DNA of 64,000 nt from Propionispora sp. 2/2-37 (GCF_001298735.1 NZ_CYSP01000007.1:124001-188000); one strand, 5' to 3'; counted from the stretch's first letter, positions 53,755-63,428 are shown. The notes: generated by a model from the sequence alone, not told the origin. Made by a program: numbers and translations.

Positions 53755-54063
53755 TTGTTTGCTCACGAAACAGAAATGTTACGCAAAATACGGTTTATAG
53801 ATTGGTTAAAGGCTGAAATTGTCGCTAATATAGGTTCCATTTATCAAGCTATGGCTAAAAATAGTGAACAAGCCGTCAAAGAAGGTTTGGCGACGCTGAT
53901 CCTCTCCTGCTATGTGCTGGGGCGCCGCCTGGGAATTCCCTTTGGCGAACTGGATGAGATTATTTTGGCAAAAACTGGGGAGAATATACGGCGGGAGCAT
54001 GAAGCAGAACGCTTATTTGGTGATTTTACCGCTTACCAGCGATATCTTCAGCAAAGGAGATGA
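53755..54063 (+). CDS. MazG-like protein
   Basis: A 102-residue helical protein resembling the short MazG-like family (PF12643 type): RFIDWLKAEIVANIGSIYQAM, LATLILSCYVLGRRLGI and the Glu/Asp run of GELDEIILAK. It is shorter than true MazG pyrophosphatases and a complete catalytic set is not evident. TTG start after GAGGGGGGAG. Located upstream of yybS, as in related spore-formers. Confidence 0.72.
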   Translation: MFAHETEMLRKIRFIDWLKAEIVANIGSIYQAMAKNSEQAVKEGLATLILSCYVLGRRLGIPFGELDEIILAKTGENIRREHEAERLFGDFTAYQRYLQQRR

Positions 54064-54067
54064 ATGG

Positions 54068-55033
54068 ATGAACCATACGAATATCAAGCCGGTGGCTGAA
54101 GGCGGCCTGTTGTCCGCATTGGCCGTTATGATGATTTTAATTAGTGTTTATATCCCGCTGCTGGGTATTGCTACCGCCATTATCTGGCCGGTGCCGATTG
54201 CGCTTTTGGGTGTCCGGCACGGCCTGAAGTGGAGTATCATGGCAACCGTAACATCAGGCGTTATTGCCGCCATGGCTTTGCAGCCGTTAACGGCCTTGCA
54301 GATGGTGGTGGCTTTTGGCAGTATCGGGGTTGTCATTGGGCAGGCCATTCGTTTAGATTGCAGTCCGTTAAAAACTATGCTGGCGGCGTCGGCTATCTCA
54401 TTTTTAGGGATATTGGCGGTACTGCTGCTGGGTTTTGTCATCATGGGAGTTAACCCGCTTTCCCTGCAAATGGATATGATAAACGAAACCTTTACCCAGG
54501 TGATAGATATGTATCGCAGTACCGGGGCTTTTAGTGAAGCGGAACTGGCAAATATGAGCAATTTGACCAATAACAGCCTGGAATATTTGAAAGTAATTAT
54601 GCCGGGTCTAATGACCCTTTCCGCTGTTTTTTATGCTTTGATCAATTTTATGGCTACCAAAGCCGTTTTACGTAAGCTTGGCCGGCAGGTGCGGTCTTTT
54701 CCGCCGTTCAGGCACTGGTATTTACCGCGTAAAATACTCTATATTGCCGCGGTAACCGCGGTGATGTATTACTGGGGAAATTACCGCAGCGTTGCTCCGC
54801 TGGATGATATCAGCATGAATATAGGTCTGCTGTTGATAGTTCTGTTTTTTGTACAGGGGTTGTCTTTATTTTACTACCTTGCCGATAAATACAATTTGTC
54901 AAGGCTGACAAAGGGTATTATACTGTTCTTAACCTTTACTAACGCGTTCTTTATGGAAATGGTATTTTTTGCCGGGCTGTGGGATGTCGTTTTTGATTAC
55001 CGGAAACTGAGAACACCACGTGTGTCGGATTAA
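54068..55033 (+). CDS. yybS: YybS-like DUF2232 membrane protein
   Basis: A 321-residue protein with about eight transmembrane helices of the DUF2232/YybS family. N-terminal GGLLSALAVMMILISVYIPLLG and a helical soluble loop around residues 145-180. Position before gdpP-rplI-dnaB is the same as in Bacillus. Function is unknown; the fold resembles S-components of ECF transporters. ATG 54068 follows AAGGAG. Confidence 0.87.
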   Translation: MNHTNIKPVAEGGLLSALAVMMILISVYIPLLGIATAIIWPVPIALLGVRHGLKWSIMATVTSGVIAAMALQPLTALQMVVAFGSIGVVIGQAIRLDCSPLKTMLAASAISFLGILAVLLLGFVIMGVNPLSLQMDMINETFTQVIDMYRSTGAFSEAELANMSNLTNNSLEYLKVIMPGLMTLSAVFYALINFMATKAVLRKLGRQVRSFPPFRHWYLPRKILYIAAVTAVMYYWGNYRSVAPLDDISMNIGLLLIVLFFVQGLSLFYYLADKYNLSRLTKGIILFLTFTNAFFMEMVFFAGLWDVVFDYRKLRTPRVSD

Positions 55034-55069
55034 TATACCGATAACGCGTTTAGCATGGGAGGCGAGAAG

Positions 55070-57085
55070 ATGCCGCAAGGACCTTCTTTTTGGTTTGATA
55101 CCCGGGTATATCTGGCTGTTTCGGCAGCCTTGTTGATGATCATTGTTTTTTATAACCGTTATTTTGCAATTCTGGGGATCATTTTGCTGTTTGTTTTATA
55201 TATGTACGGCAAAGAACGGTATGCCCAGCAGCAAAAAGCACTGAACGCATACTTAAGCACCATGTCGCAGACTATCGACCAGGCAACCGGCTATGCGCTG
55301 CAGAATTTGCCGGTGGCCATTGCCATCGTTGACGGTGAAGGGCGGCTGCATTGGTTTAACTCGGTCCTGGCCGATTGGGCTAAAGGAGAGGATTTGGAAG
55401 AGCTTCAGCAGGGACAGGATGTATCGGTTGTCTGGCCGGAGTTTTCCATAGCCAAGATGTGGGGAAAGTCAGGCCATTATATCAAATCGGTCGGCGAAAA
55501 GCACTACCAAATCATTCATAAGATGCTCCGCCAGGATGACGCTGAGCAGGAGTTACTGATCCTGTATATTACCGACATATCAACGAGTGAACAGGAAAGG
55601 GTTCAGTGCAGTATGTCGTTGCCGGTTATCGCTCATATTCAGATTGACAATTATGATGATGTGCTTTCTGGCTTAACCGACAAGCAGCGCAGTGTCATTC
55701 TGGCAGAAGTGAATAACTTGCTGGTGGAATGGGTCAGTGAACTGAACGGATTTTCAAAAAAATACGCTGAAGATATGTTTTTGGCCGTATTTGACCGGCA
55801 GGCACTGATGAAAGTGATGCAGGATAAGTTTGAAATATTGGACCGTGTGCGGGCGATCCAAGCCGGCAACCGCATTCCGGTAACCCTTAGTATTGGCGTG
55901 GCTGCTGATGAAGCTACCGTCGGGGAACTGGCCCAGCGGGCCCAAAGCGGCCTGGATTTGGCATTGGGGCGGGGCGGTGATCAGGTTACCGTCCATATTG
56001 ACGGCAAAGTACAGTTCTATGGCGGTAAAACCAAAGCCACCGAAAAAAACACCCGCGTGAAAGCCCGTGTGGTTGCCCAGGCGATCAAGGAAATTATCGG
56101 CGATGCCGACTTGGTGCTGGTTATGGGGCATACCAATGAGGATTTCGACAGTCTGGGGGCGGCTATCGGGGTTGCCAAAATGGCACGGCATCTGGAACGC
56201 GAGGTGTATATTGTCGTCAGTCAGGCCGGTGTAACCTTTAACAAGCTGCAGGATCTGCTGGAAGAATATGAGGATTATCAGAACTTCTTCATTACTCCGG
56301 AAGAGGCGGCTGACATGGTGAGAACGAATACTCTGCTTTGCGTGGTAGACACGCATCGTCCCGAACTGACAGCGGCCCCTGAATTACTGGAACGCATTGA
56401 ACGCACCGTGGTGATTGACCATCACCGCCGTTCGGAGTCGTTTATCACCAACCCATTTTTGGTCTATCTGGAGCCGTCGGCTTCCTCCACTTCGGAACTA
56501 GTCAGCGAACTGCTGATGTATTTTGATATTAAACTGGATTTGACCAGGATGGAAGCTACGGCGTTATATTCCGGTATTGTTGTGGACACCAAAAACTTTG
56601 CCATGCAGACCGGGGTGCGCACCTTTGAGGCCGCTTCTTTTCTGCGGCGTTCAGGTGCCGATCCCACTTTAGTGAAGCATTTGTTCCGGGTGGATTTTGA
56701 TATTGTAAAAACCCGGGCGGAAATCATGCGCAATATTGAAATGCTACCCGGCGGTGTGGTTATCGCAACCTGTCCTCCCCATGTCAGCAATGCGCAAATT
56801 GTAGCGGCCCAGGCCGCCGACGATATGCTGCGCATAGAGGGGGTACGAATGAGCTTTGTTCTTTTTCCGCTGGAAGATGGTGTGGGGATCAGTGCTCGTT
56901 CTACCGAAGATGTCAATGTGCAGATGATCATGGAAGAGTTTGGCGGCGGCGGGCACCAGACGATGGCGGGCGCCCAGCTGAAGCGGGCGAATATGAATGA
57001 AGTCAAGCAACGGCTTCTTGAGCTTAGCGCTAACTATATAAGGGAGAGTGAAGAAAATGAAAGTGATACTGCAGCAAGAAGTTAA
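55070..57085 (+). CDS. gdpP: Cyclic-di-AMP phosphodiesterase GdpP
   Basis: Hydrolyses c-di-AMP, controlling cell-wall and potassium balance. It has 671 residues: two transmembrane helices (about 13-50), a PAS-like domain (about 70-160), a degenerate GGDEF domain (about 165-300) and DHH (VIDHHRRSE; also HTNEDFDSLG) with DHHA1 (GGGGHQTMAGAQ near the C-terminus). ATG 55070 follows GGGAGG. The end overlaps rplI by 29 bases. Confidence 0.95.
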   Translation: MPQGPSFWFDTRVYLAVSAALLMIIVFYNRYFAILGIILLFVLYMYGKERYAQQQKALNAYLSTMSQTIDQATGYALQNLPVAIAIVDGEGRLHWFNSVLADWAKGEDLEELQQGQDVSVVWPEFSIAKMWGKSGHYIKSVGEKHYQIIHKMLRQDDAEQELLILYITDISTSEQERVQCSMSLPVIAHIQIDNYDDVLSGLTDKQRSVILAEVNNLLVEWVSELNGFSKKYAEDMFLAVFDRQALMKVMQDKFEILDRVRAIQAGNRIPVTLSIGVAADEATVGELAQRAQSGLDLALGRGGDQVTVHIDGKVQFYGGKTKATEKNTRVKARVVAQAIKEIIGDADLVLVMGHTNEDFDSLGAAIGVAKMARHLEREVYIVVSQAGVTFNKLQDLLEEYEDYQNFFITPEEAADMVRTNTLLCVVDTHRPELTAAPELLERIERTVVIDHHRRSESFITNPFLVYLEPSASSTSELVSELLMYFDIKLDLTRMEATALYSGIVVDTKNFAMQTGVRTFEAASFLRRSGADPTLVKHLFRVDFDIVKTRAEIMRNIEMLPGGVVIATCPPHVSNAQIVAAQAADDMLRIEGVRMSFVLFPLEDGVGISARSTEDVNVQMIMEEFGGGGHQTMAGAQLKRANMNEVKQRLLELSANYIRESEENESDTAARS

Positions 57086-57503
57086 AAAATTAGGCAAAAA
57101 GGGTGATATTGTCGAAGTGTCGGAAGGATATGCCCGTAACTTTCTACTACCGCAAAAACTGGCCATTCCGGCAACGAATAATAATATTAATGATGTAAAA
57201 CAAAAGAAAGCTTCCGAAGAACGTAAGCGCCAGCAACAGTTGGACGAGGCCAGGGTACTGGCGGCGCAAATGGCCAAAGTGGAAGTAACCATCCCGGTAA
57301 AATCGGGTGAGGGTGGTAAGCTCTTTGGTTCGGTTGCAGGGAAAGATGTCGCCGAGGCACTGGTCGCCCAGCATGGCATTGAAATGGACAAACGTAAAAT
57401 TGAGCTGAAAGATACCATTAAAGCTTTGGGCACATATCAGGCAGTCATTCGATTGCACCCGGAAGTAACCACAAAAATTCAGGTTCACATTACAGCGCAA
57501 TAA
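57057..57503 (+). CDS. rplI: Ribosomal protein bL9
   Basis: A 148-residue large-subunit protein: N-terminal domain MKVILQQEVKKLGKKGDIVEV, central long helix and C-terminal domain (GKLFGSVAGKDVAEAL). ATG 57057 lies eight bases after AGGGAGAG; the GTG 57048 overlaps this site. Embedded in the gdpP 3' end. Confidence 0.96.
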   Translation: MKVILQQEVKKLGKKGDIVEVSEGYARNFLLPQKLAIPATNNNINDVKQKKASEERKRQQQLDEARVLAAQMAKVEVTIPVKSGEGGKLFGSVAGKDVAEALVAQHGIEMDKRKIELKDTIKALGTYQAVIRLHPEVTTKIQVHITAQ

Positions 57504-57556
57504 GTCGCGGTGCCGAGATGCAGAAGCAGGCCCGTTCGAATAGAAAGGAAAACATC

Positions 57557-59488
57557 ATGAAAGATTTTTTTAACAAGTTTCTGCGAACCGATTCAATGGA
57601 ACAAAAGACAGCACCTGAAGAACAACTGAAACGTCAGGTCGCGTCTTTATATGGATTGTATTCCGGCATTATGGGGGCCGAGAAGGTAGTTTTGAAAGCG
57701 GGTAAGCTGGATGCTTTGGAATATATGCGTTCCGATAACCTGTCCGAACGGGTGCTGGCTTTGCAAAAGATTGTGTTTGAGGATCCGACGGTGGATAAGC
57801 TTCCAGCCATAGAAGAAATACCGGGAATACTGGAAGACATTGAAGATGAACTTGCGGACTTGATGGCTCGCCGTACGGTAGAGGAAAAACTGGAACGTAA
57901 GATTACCGAAAAAATGGAAGAACGCCATCAGGAATATGTTAAAGAAATCAAAATGCAAGTATTAAAAGAAGAACAAAATAGTGTGGAAAATCCGCAAACG
58001 TTAAAAAAATATGCCATGCTGGAAGTGCTGGAGGGGAAAAAGCTGACCAAGTCGGCTATGGAACTCTTAAGGCCGGCGGCATTAGCCGAAATTGTCGGTC
58101 AAGAACGTGCCGTCGAGGCGCTGCGGGCTAAACTGGCTTCGCCTTATCCCCAGCATCTGATTCTGTACGGACCACCAGGGGTGGGGAAAACTACGGCCGC
58201 CCGCCTGGTGCTGGAAGAGGCCAAGACACTCAAATTTACTCCGTTTGCTCAGGATGCACCGTTCATTGAAGTAGACGGCACCACCTTGCGCTGGGATTCC
58301 CGCGACATGACCAATCCCCTACTGGGTTCGGTTCATGATCCCATTTATCAGGGGGCGAGACGGGACTTAGCGGAAACCGGGGTACCTGAACCGAAACCCG
58401 GTTTAGTAACCGATGCGCATTCCGGTATTTTGTTTATTGACGAAATCGGGGAAATGGACCCGCTGCTGCAAAATAAGCTGTTAAAAGTGCTGGAAGATAA
58501 ACGGGTATCGTTTGAGTCGGCGTATTATGATCCGACCGACAGCAACATTCCCAAATATATTAAAAAGCTCTTTGACGAAGGGGCTCCGGCAGACTTTATT
58601 CTGATCGGCGCCACAACCCGCGATGCGGAGGATATCAATCCGGCTATCCGCTCGCGTTGTGCAGAAATTTATTTTGAACCATTAACACCAAAGCATATTG
58701 AAGAAATTATCTATAATGCTGCCCGGAAACTGGAAGTCGAAATGGATCCGGATGTCCCGCAGCTGATCAGCGAATACACTATTGAAGGCCGTAAAGCCAT
58801 CAATATTTTGTCTGATGCTTTTGGGCTGGCCCTCTACCGGGATGGCAGTGACGGCCGGAAGATAATCATCACCAAGGAAGACGTCTATCGTGTCGTGCAG
58901 GTCAGCCGCCTGTCTCCTTATGTTACCCGTAAGGCGGCAGCCGTATGCGAGATTGGCAAGGTCTTTGGTCTGGGAGTCTCGGGTTATCTGGGGTCGGTAC
59001 TGGAAATTGAGGCCGTGGCCTTTCCGGTCGTGGAAAATGGCAAGGGCAGTATCCGCTTCAATGATACCGCCGGCAGCATGGCGAAAGATTCCGTTTTCAA
59101 TGCCGCTGCCGTAGTACGGAAAATTACTGGGGAAGATTTAAATAATTACGATATCCATATCAATGTGATTGGCGGCGGACGGATTGACGGACCTTCGGCC
59201 GGTACCGCCATTACGGCGGCCATTATTTCCGCCATTACCGGCCGGGGCGTGCGTCAGGATGTGGCTGTAACCGGTGAAATTTCCATTCAGGGCAAGGTCA
59301 AGGCGGTAGGCGGCGTGTTTGAAAAGGCTTATGGAGCAAAACAAGCCGGAATCACCACCATGGTTATTCCCAAAGAAAATGAACAGGATATTCCACCGGA
59401 ACATTTAGGGCTCCAGATCTGCCCGGTGGATACAGTCGAAGAGGCGCTCCACATTTTATTTGCTGCCGCCCAGGAAGCGAGTGCGTAA
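57557..59488 (+). CDS. lonC: ATP-dependent protease LonC
   Basis: A 643-residue Lon-family protease. N-terminal coiled region (about 60-165), AAA module with Walker A GPPGVGKTT (about 205-213) and Walker B GILFIDEIGEMD, and a Lon protease domain with Ser in DGPSAGTAITAA and Lys in GKVKAVGG forming the catalytic dyad. It matches the LonC type limited to certain spore-forming clostridia-like bacteria rather than LonA or LonB. It sits between rplI and dnaB, where Bacillus has no gene. Confidence 0.87.
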   Translation: MKDFFNKFLRTDSMEQKTAPEEQLKRQVASLYGLYSGIMGAEKVVLKAGKLDALEYMRSDNLSERVLALQKIVFEDPTVDKLPAIEEIPGILEDIEDELADLMARRTVEEKLERKITEKMEERHQEYVKEIKMQVLKEEQNSVENPQTLKKYAMLEVLEGKKLTKSAMELLRPAALAEIVGQERAVEALRAKLASPYPQHLILYGPPGVGKTTAARLVLEEAKTLKFTPFAQDAPFIEVDGTTLRWDSRDMTNPLLGSVHDPIYQGARRDLAETGVPEPKPGLVTDAHSGILFIDEIGEMDPLLQNKLLKVLEDKRVSFESAYYDPTDSNIPKYIKKLFDEGAPADFILIGATTRDAEDINPAIRSRCAEIYFEPLTPKHIEEIIYNAARKLEVEMDPDVPQLISEYTIEGRKAINILSDAFGLALYRDGSDGRKIIITKEDVYRVVQVSRLSPYVTRKAAAVCEIGKVFGLGVSGYLGSVLEIEAVAFPVVENGKGSIRFNDTAGSMAKDSVFNAAAVVRKITGEDLNNYDIHINVIGGGRIDGPSAGTAITAAIISAITGRGVRQDVAVTGEISIQGKVKAVGGVFEKAYGAKQAGITTMVIPKENEQDIPPEHLGLQICPVDTVEEALHILFAAAQEASA

Positions 59489-59498
59489 ACAATAGTGC

Positions 59499-59536
59499 AG
59501 GTATAGGGGAGGGCTGGCAGCCGTCCCTCTATACCT
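59499..59536 (+). repeat. Hairpin between lonC and dnaB
   Basis: AGGTATAG...CTATACC arms enclose GC-rich sequence (GGGAGGG/TCCCTC). Followed by TTTG only, so it may reduce rather than stop read-through into dnaB. Confidence 0.5.
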
Positions 59537-59585
59537 TTGCCAGTAATGTTTTTGTTGGGCTCCGGCTCAACTGGGTGAGGGGGAT

Positions 59586-60929
59586 ATGAACTTGATTGAC
59601 AGAGTACCACCGCAAAATATCGAAGCCGAGCAATCGGTGCTCGGCGCCATGCTGATTGAACGTGAGGCCATTTCCAAAGTGGCTGAGTTTTTACGCAAGG
59701 AAGATTTTTACCGGGAAGCGCACCGGCTGATTTACAATGCCATGCTGCAATTATTTAATAAGAATGACGCCGTTGATTTAATTACCGTAACCGAATATTT
59801 ACGCAAAGAAGATAAGCTGGAAGGTGCAGGCGGGATTGCTTACGTTACTTCGCTTGCCAACTGTGTGCCTACGGCTGCCAATGTGCTGTATCATGCACGC
59901 ATCGTGGAAGAAAAAGCTTTGCTGCGGCAGTTGATCAATTCGGCCACGGAAATTGCCGGTATGGGTTATGAAGCAACCGAAGACGTAGCCAATATTTTGG
60001 ATGAAGCGGAGAAAAAAATTCTCGGCGTTTCCAACCGTAAAGTCGGACAGGATTTTACACCGATTAAAAGCATCATTTTTCAGGCGATCGATAAAATTGA
60101 GCAGTTGTATGAATCGAAAGGCGGAATCACCGGGCTGGCAACAGGATTTAAGGATCTTGATCAACTGACTTCCGGTCTGCAGCCTTCCGATCTCATTCTG
60201 ATTGCTGCCAGACCGAGTATGGGGAAAACCGCCTTTGTACTTAATATTGCCCAGCATATTGCCATTCGCGAAAAACAGCCGGTTGCCTTTTTCAGTCTGG
60301 AAATGTCCAAAGAACAGCTGGTGCAGCGTATGCTGTGTGCCGAAGCGCCGATTGACTCCCAGCGAGTCCGTATCGGGCAGTTGGAGGATAAGGATTGGCC
60401 CAAACTGATCAAGGCCGCTGACCGGCTGTCTTCTTCACCGATTTTTATTGATGATACGCCCGGCATCACGGTGGTCGAACTCCGGGCGAAAGCCCGCCGC
60501 CTGAAAATTGAGCATGGACTGAAGCTGATTATCATCGACTATCTCCAGCTTATGCAAGGCGGGACTAGCGGGCGCGGCGGCGAGAACCGTCAGCAGGAAA
60601 TATCCGAAATATCACGTTCCTTAAAATCGCTGGCGCGTGAATTGAATGTACCGGTGATTGCCCTGTCACAGCTGAGCCGCAGCGTGGAATCCCGCCAGGT
60701 TAAAAAGCCTATGCTCAGTGATTTGCGTGAATCCGGCTCATTGGAGCAGGACGCGGACATCGTCTCTTTTCTATACCGTGAAGATTATTACAACCCGGAT
60801 ACCGAGAAGAAAAACATCACCGAGATCATCATTGCCAAACACCGTAATGGTCCGGTGGATACGGTGCAGCTCTTCTTCCATAAACAGTTTACCAAATTTG
60901 CTGATTTTTCCAGAATGGATAATCCGTAA
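59586..60929 (+). CDS. dnaB: Replicative DNA helicase DnaB
   Basis: A 447-residue hexameric helicase (called DnaC in Bacillus). N-terminal domain (about 5-105; PPQNIEAEQSVLGAMLIERE), RecA-like domain with Walker A ARPSMGKTAF (about 210-219), Walker B LIIIDYLQLM and SRSVESRQVKKPMLSDLRESGSLEQ, shown in part. Preceded by GGGGGAT. Ends with a strong terminator. No DnaI/DnaC-type loader gene is visible in the window. Confidence 0.97.
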   Translation: MNLIDRVPPQNIEAEQSVLGAMLIEREAISKVAEFLRKEDFYREAHRLIYNAMLQLFNKNDAVDLITVTEYLRKEDKLEGAGGIAYVTSLANCVPTAANVLYHARIVEEKALLRQLINSATEIAGMGYEATEDVANILDEAEKKILGVSNRKVGQDFTPIKSIIFQAIDKIEQLYESKGGITGLATGFKDLDQLTSGLQPSDLILIAARPSMGKTAFVLNIAQHIAIREKQPVAFFSLEMSKEQLVQRMLCAEAPIDSQRVRIGQLEDKDWPKLIKAADRLSSSPIFIDDTPGITVVELRAKARRLKIEHGLKLIIIDYLQLMQGGTSGRGGENRQQEISEISRSLKSLARELNVPVIALSQLSRSVESRQVKKPMLSDLRESGSLEQDADIVSFLYREDYYNPDTEKKNITEIIIAKHRNGPVDTVQLFFHKQFTKFADFSRMDNP

Positions 60930-60961
60930 AAAATCTTTTAAAATAAATATAGTAATACGCT

Positions 60962-61010
60962 AAGTAAGCCAAAACGCTGTCTGTACAGTGTTTTGGCTTA
61001 CTTTGTCTTT
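60962..61010 (+). terminator. Terminator after dnaB
   Basis: A 19-base stem with one G-U (60962-60980/60985-61003) and a CTGT loop, followed by TGTCTTT. Confidence 0.88.
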
Positions 61011-61031
61011 AGGAATTTTTGTAATCGACTA

Positions 61032-61061
61032 TTGAAAAATAGATTGGCCATCCATTATAAT
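61032..61061 (+). promoter_or_regulatory. Promoter of the cadC-cadA operon
   Basis: TTGAAA (61032-61037), 18 bases, TATAAT (61056-61061). The start point (about 61068) falls within the operator palindrome. Confidence 0.78.
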
Positions 61062-61064
61062 AGT

Positions 61065-61100
61065 AATTGAGTATATGAATATACGTTCACATACTCAATT
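61065..61100. promoter_or_regulatory. ArsR/CadC-type operator
   Basis: Perfect 10-base arms AATTGAGTAT and ATACTCAATT (61065-61074, 61091-61100) enclose TGAA-6-TTCA. The shape fits SmtB/CadC operators and it covers the transcription start. Confidence 0.78.
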
Positions 61101-61126
61101 ACTCACATATAACGAGGTGATAAGGC

Positions 61127-61489
61127 TTGCGGGAAAAGATTGATGACTGCGGTGATAACCGCTGTATAGAAGAACGGCGTTTAGCGAGTTTACGGGAAAA
61201 TATGCTGGAAGAAGAAATATTTCTGGATGTTGCCGATACCTTCCAGGTGCTTAGCGATGCTACCCGGGTGAAGATTGTCTTTGTGCTGGCCGAAGGGCAG
61301 GAACTGTGTGTGCACCACATTGCCACCTTGCTTAATATGTCCCCTTCGGCCGTATCGCATCAGCTGCGGCAACTGCGCAACATGCGGCTGGTCAAAAACC
61401 GTAAAGAGGGCCAGCACGTATATTATTCTTTGAGCGACAATCATATTGTACAACTGTTCAGGCAATGTCTGGAACACGTGGAAGAGTGA
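61127..61489 (+). CDS. cadC: ArsR/SmtB-family metal-sensing repressor (CadC-like)
   Basis: A 120-residue winged-helix repressor that releases DNA when it binds Cd, Pb or Zn. Core ELCVHHIATLLNMSPSAVSHQLRQL (shown in part), with the CadC/CmtR-type Cys in ELCVHH and N-terminal Cys residues (DDCGDNRCIEE) as metal ligands. TTG start after AGGTGAT. It stands 11 bases before the ATPase gene. Confidence 0.9.
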   Translation: MREKIDDCGDNRCIEERRLASLRENMLEEEIFLDVADTFQVLSDATRVKIVFVLAEGQELCVHHIATLLNMSPSAVSHQLRQLRNMRLVKNRKEGQHVYYSLSDNHIVQLFRQCLEHVEE

Positions 61490-61500
61490 GGTGATATGCT

Positions 61501-63402
61501 GTGGAAAGGGCAGAGTCGATAGAATATTGTGGTCATGAAAGTCACCATCACCATGAAGGGCATATTAGAGATTATGCGGTAATAGCCGTGTCTGCCGTTC
61601 TGGTAGGCCTTTACTGGTTTGAGATTCTACCGTCGATTTTTGGTATGGATACAGCCTTGCTTGCCGCGATTATTTGCGGGTATCCGATTGTCAGCGAAGC
61701 GGTAAAGGCTATTTTACAGCGGGGCGATACCAAAGTCGGTTTGCTGGTGAGCATTGCCATTATTGCCTCGATTGCGATCGGCGAGTATTTTGCGGCAGCG
61801 GAAGTGGCGCTGATCATGACCATCGGGGAGCTTCTGGAACATATGACACTGGAAAAGTCCAATTCGGCACTCCGGAAGCTGGCTGAACTTGCACCGCTGA
61901 AAGCCCGCCTTATCAGAGACGGCGTGGAAGAAGAAATTGCGGCGGAACTGGTAGCGGTGGGAGACCGGCTGCTGGTGAAACCGGGCGATAAAATTCCGGT
62001 TGACGGGGTGGTTACTTCGGGTTTTGCTGCGGTTGATCAGTCGACGATTACCGGTGAATCCTTGCCGCTGGAGCGCCGGGAGGGCGACAGCGTGTTTGGG
62101 GGGACGATCGCTGTTACCGGCAGTATCGAAATAATTGCAACCAAGGTTGGTCAGGATACGGCTTTAGGGCATATTATTAAAATGGTCAAGGAAGCACAGG
62201 ACAGCAAAGCTCCGATTGCCCGCATGATCGATCGCTGGGCCAACTGGTTTGTCCCGCTCAGCCTGGCAATTGCCACACTGGTTTATCTGGTTACCGGTGA
62301 TATTGTACGGGGCGTTACCATCTTAATTGTTTTTTGCCCCTGTGCCATGCTGCTCAGTACGCCGACTGCGGTAGCTGCTGCCATTGGCGCGGCGGCAAGA
62401 CGGGGTATCCTGATTAAAGGCGGTGAAATTCTGGAGACCGCCGGCCGGGTGGATACCATCATTCTCGACAAGACGGGGACATTAACTGTCGGCAAACCAA
62501 GATTGAAAGACATCCGCTGCTATGGCGGCTGGCAGAGAGAGCAGGCTTTGGCGTTGGCTGCCGGAATTGAAAAGCGTTCCGAACATCATCTGGCTAAAGC
62601 TGTTATGCAGGCGGCGGACGCTGTGGGGGCACAGTATGTTGAGCCGGAAATCTGGAAGCCGGTCGTGGGGCAGGGAGTGGCGGCCGAACTTCAGGGGACA
62701 AGGTATCTGCTGGGTAACAAAACCTTACTGGAAAGTTATCACATTGCTATTTCAGAAGAGCAGGAGCAATATTGTGCCGGAGAGCAAGCCTTGGGAGGAA
62801 CTGTAGTGTTCTTTGTTGCCGGTGAAGAAGTTGCCGCCATACTGGTCATTGAAGATCCTGTCCGCGAAGAGGCTGCCAGAGTGCTAAACAAGCTTTACCC
62901 GGCGCAGGTGAGTAATGTAGTGCTGCTGACCGGCGATGCCGCTGCAGCGGGCAAAGCAATCGGCGCGCGGCTCAATATCCCGGTTGTGCATGGGGATTTG
63001 CTTCCGACCGATAAAGTGGAATATGTGAAGAAATATCAGCAGGCTGGTCATAAGGTGGCTATGATCGGTGACGGGGTGAATGATGCCCCGGCATTAGCCA
63101 AGGCGGATATCGGTATGGCTATGGGCTATACCGGAACGGATATTGCTATTGAAGCCGCAGATATCGCTCTTCTGGCCGATGACCTGCGCAAGATACCGGA
63201 AGCCATTGCCGTAAGCCGCCGTGCTTACCGGACCATCAATCAAAATATTATTGTGGCCAACGTTATTAATGTTGCCGCCATTGGTTTTGCCGCCTGGGGG
63301 CTGTTAGGACCGGTTGCGGCCGCTATTGTCCATAACGCCGGGGCCATCTTAGTGGTATTAAATTCGGCACGGCTGCTGCGTGTGGCAACGGCGGTAAAAT
63401 AA
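61501..63402 (+). CDS. cadA: P1B-type heavy-metal exporting ATPase
   Basis: A 633-residue metal pump, probably for Cd, Zn or Pb (Co or Mn are possible). No CxxC metal-binding domain; instead a short His-rich tail (HESHHHHEGH, 12-21). Transmembrane metal motif CPC (279-281, FCPCAMLL), TGES (184-187), DKTGT (323-327), GDGVNDAP (about 522). The conserved SEHPLA of this class reads SEHHLA here. The C-terminus has HNAGAILVVLNSARLL. GTG start with GAGGTGAT. Confidence 0.9.
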   Translation: MERAESIEYCGHESHHHHEGHIRDYAVIAVSAVLVGLYWFEILPSIFGMDTALLAAIICGYPIVSEAVKAILQRGDTKVGLLVSIAIIASIAIGEYFAAAEVALIMTIGELLEHMTLEKSNSALRKLAELAPLKARLIRDGVEEEIAAELVAVGDRLLVKPGDKIPVDGVVTSGFAAVDQSTITGESLPLERREGDSVFGGTIAVTGSIEIIATKVGQDTALGHIIKMVKEAQDSKAPIARMIDRWANWFVPLSLAIATLVYLVTGDIVRGVTILIVFCPCAMLLSTPTAVAAAIGAAARRGILIKGGEILETAGRVDTIILDKTGTLTVGKPRLKDIRCYGGWQREQALALAAGIEKRSEHHLAKAVMQAADAVGAQYVEPEIWKPVVGQGVAAELQGTRYLLGNKTLLESYHIAISEEQEQYCAGEQALGGTVVFFVAGEEVAAILVIEDPVREEAARVLNKLYPAQVSNVVLLTGDAAAAGKAIGARLNIPVVHGDLLPTDKVEYVKKYQQAGHKVAMIGDGVNDAPALAKADIGMAMGYTGTDIAIEAADIALLADDLRKIPEAIAVSRRAYRTINQNIIVANVINVAAIGFAAWGLLGPVAAAIVHNAGAILVVLNSARLLRVATAVK

Positions 63403-63428
63403 ACGATATGAAATTAAGGCAGCCTGTG

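Noticed and set aside
53755-54063. Functional MazG nucleotide pyrophosphatase
   Set aside because: The protein is too short and the full set of acidic catalytic motifs is not evident, so only a MazG-like name is given.
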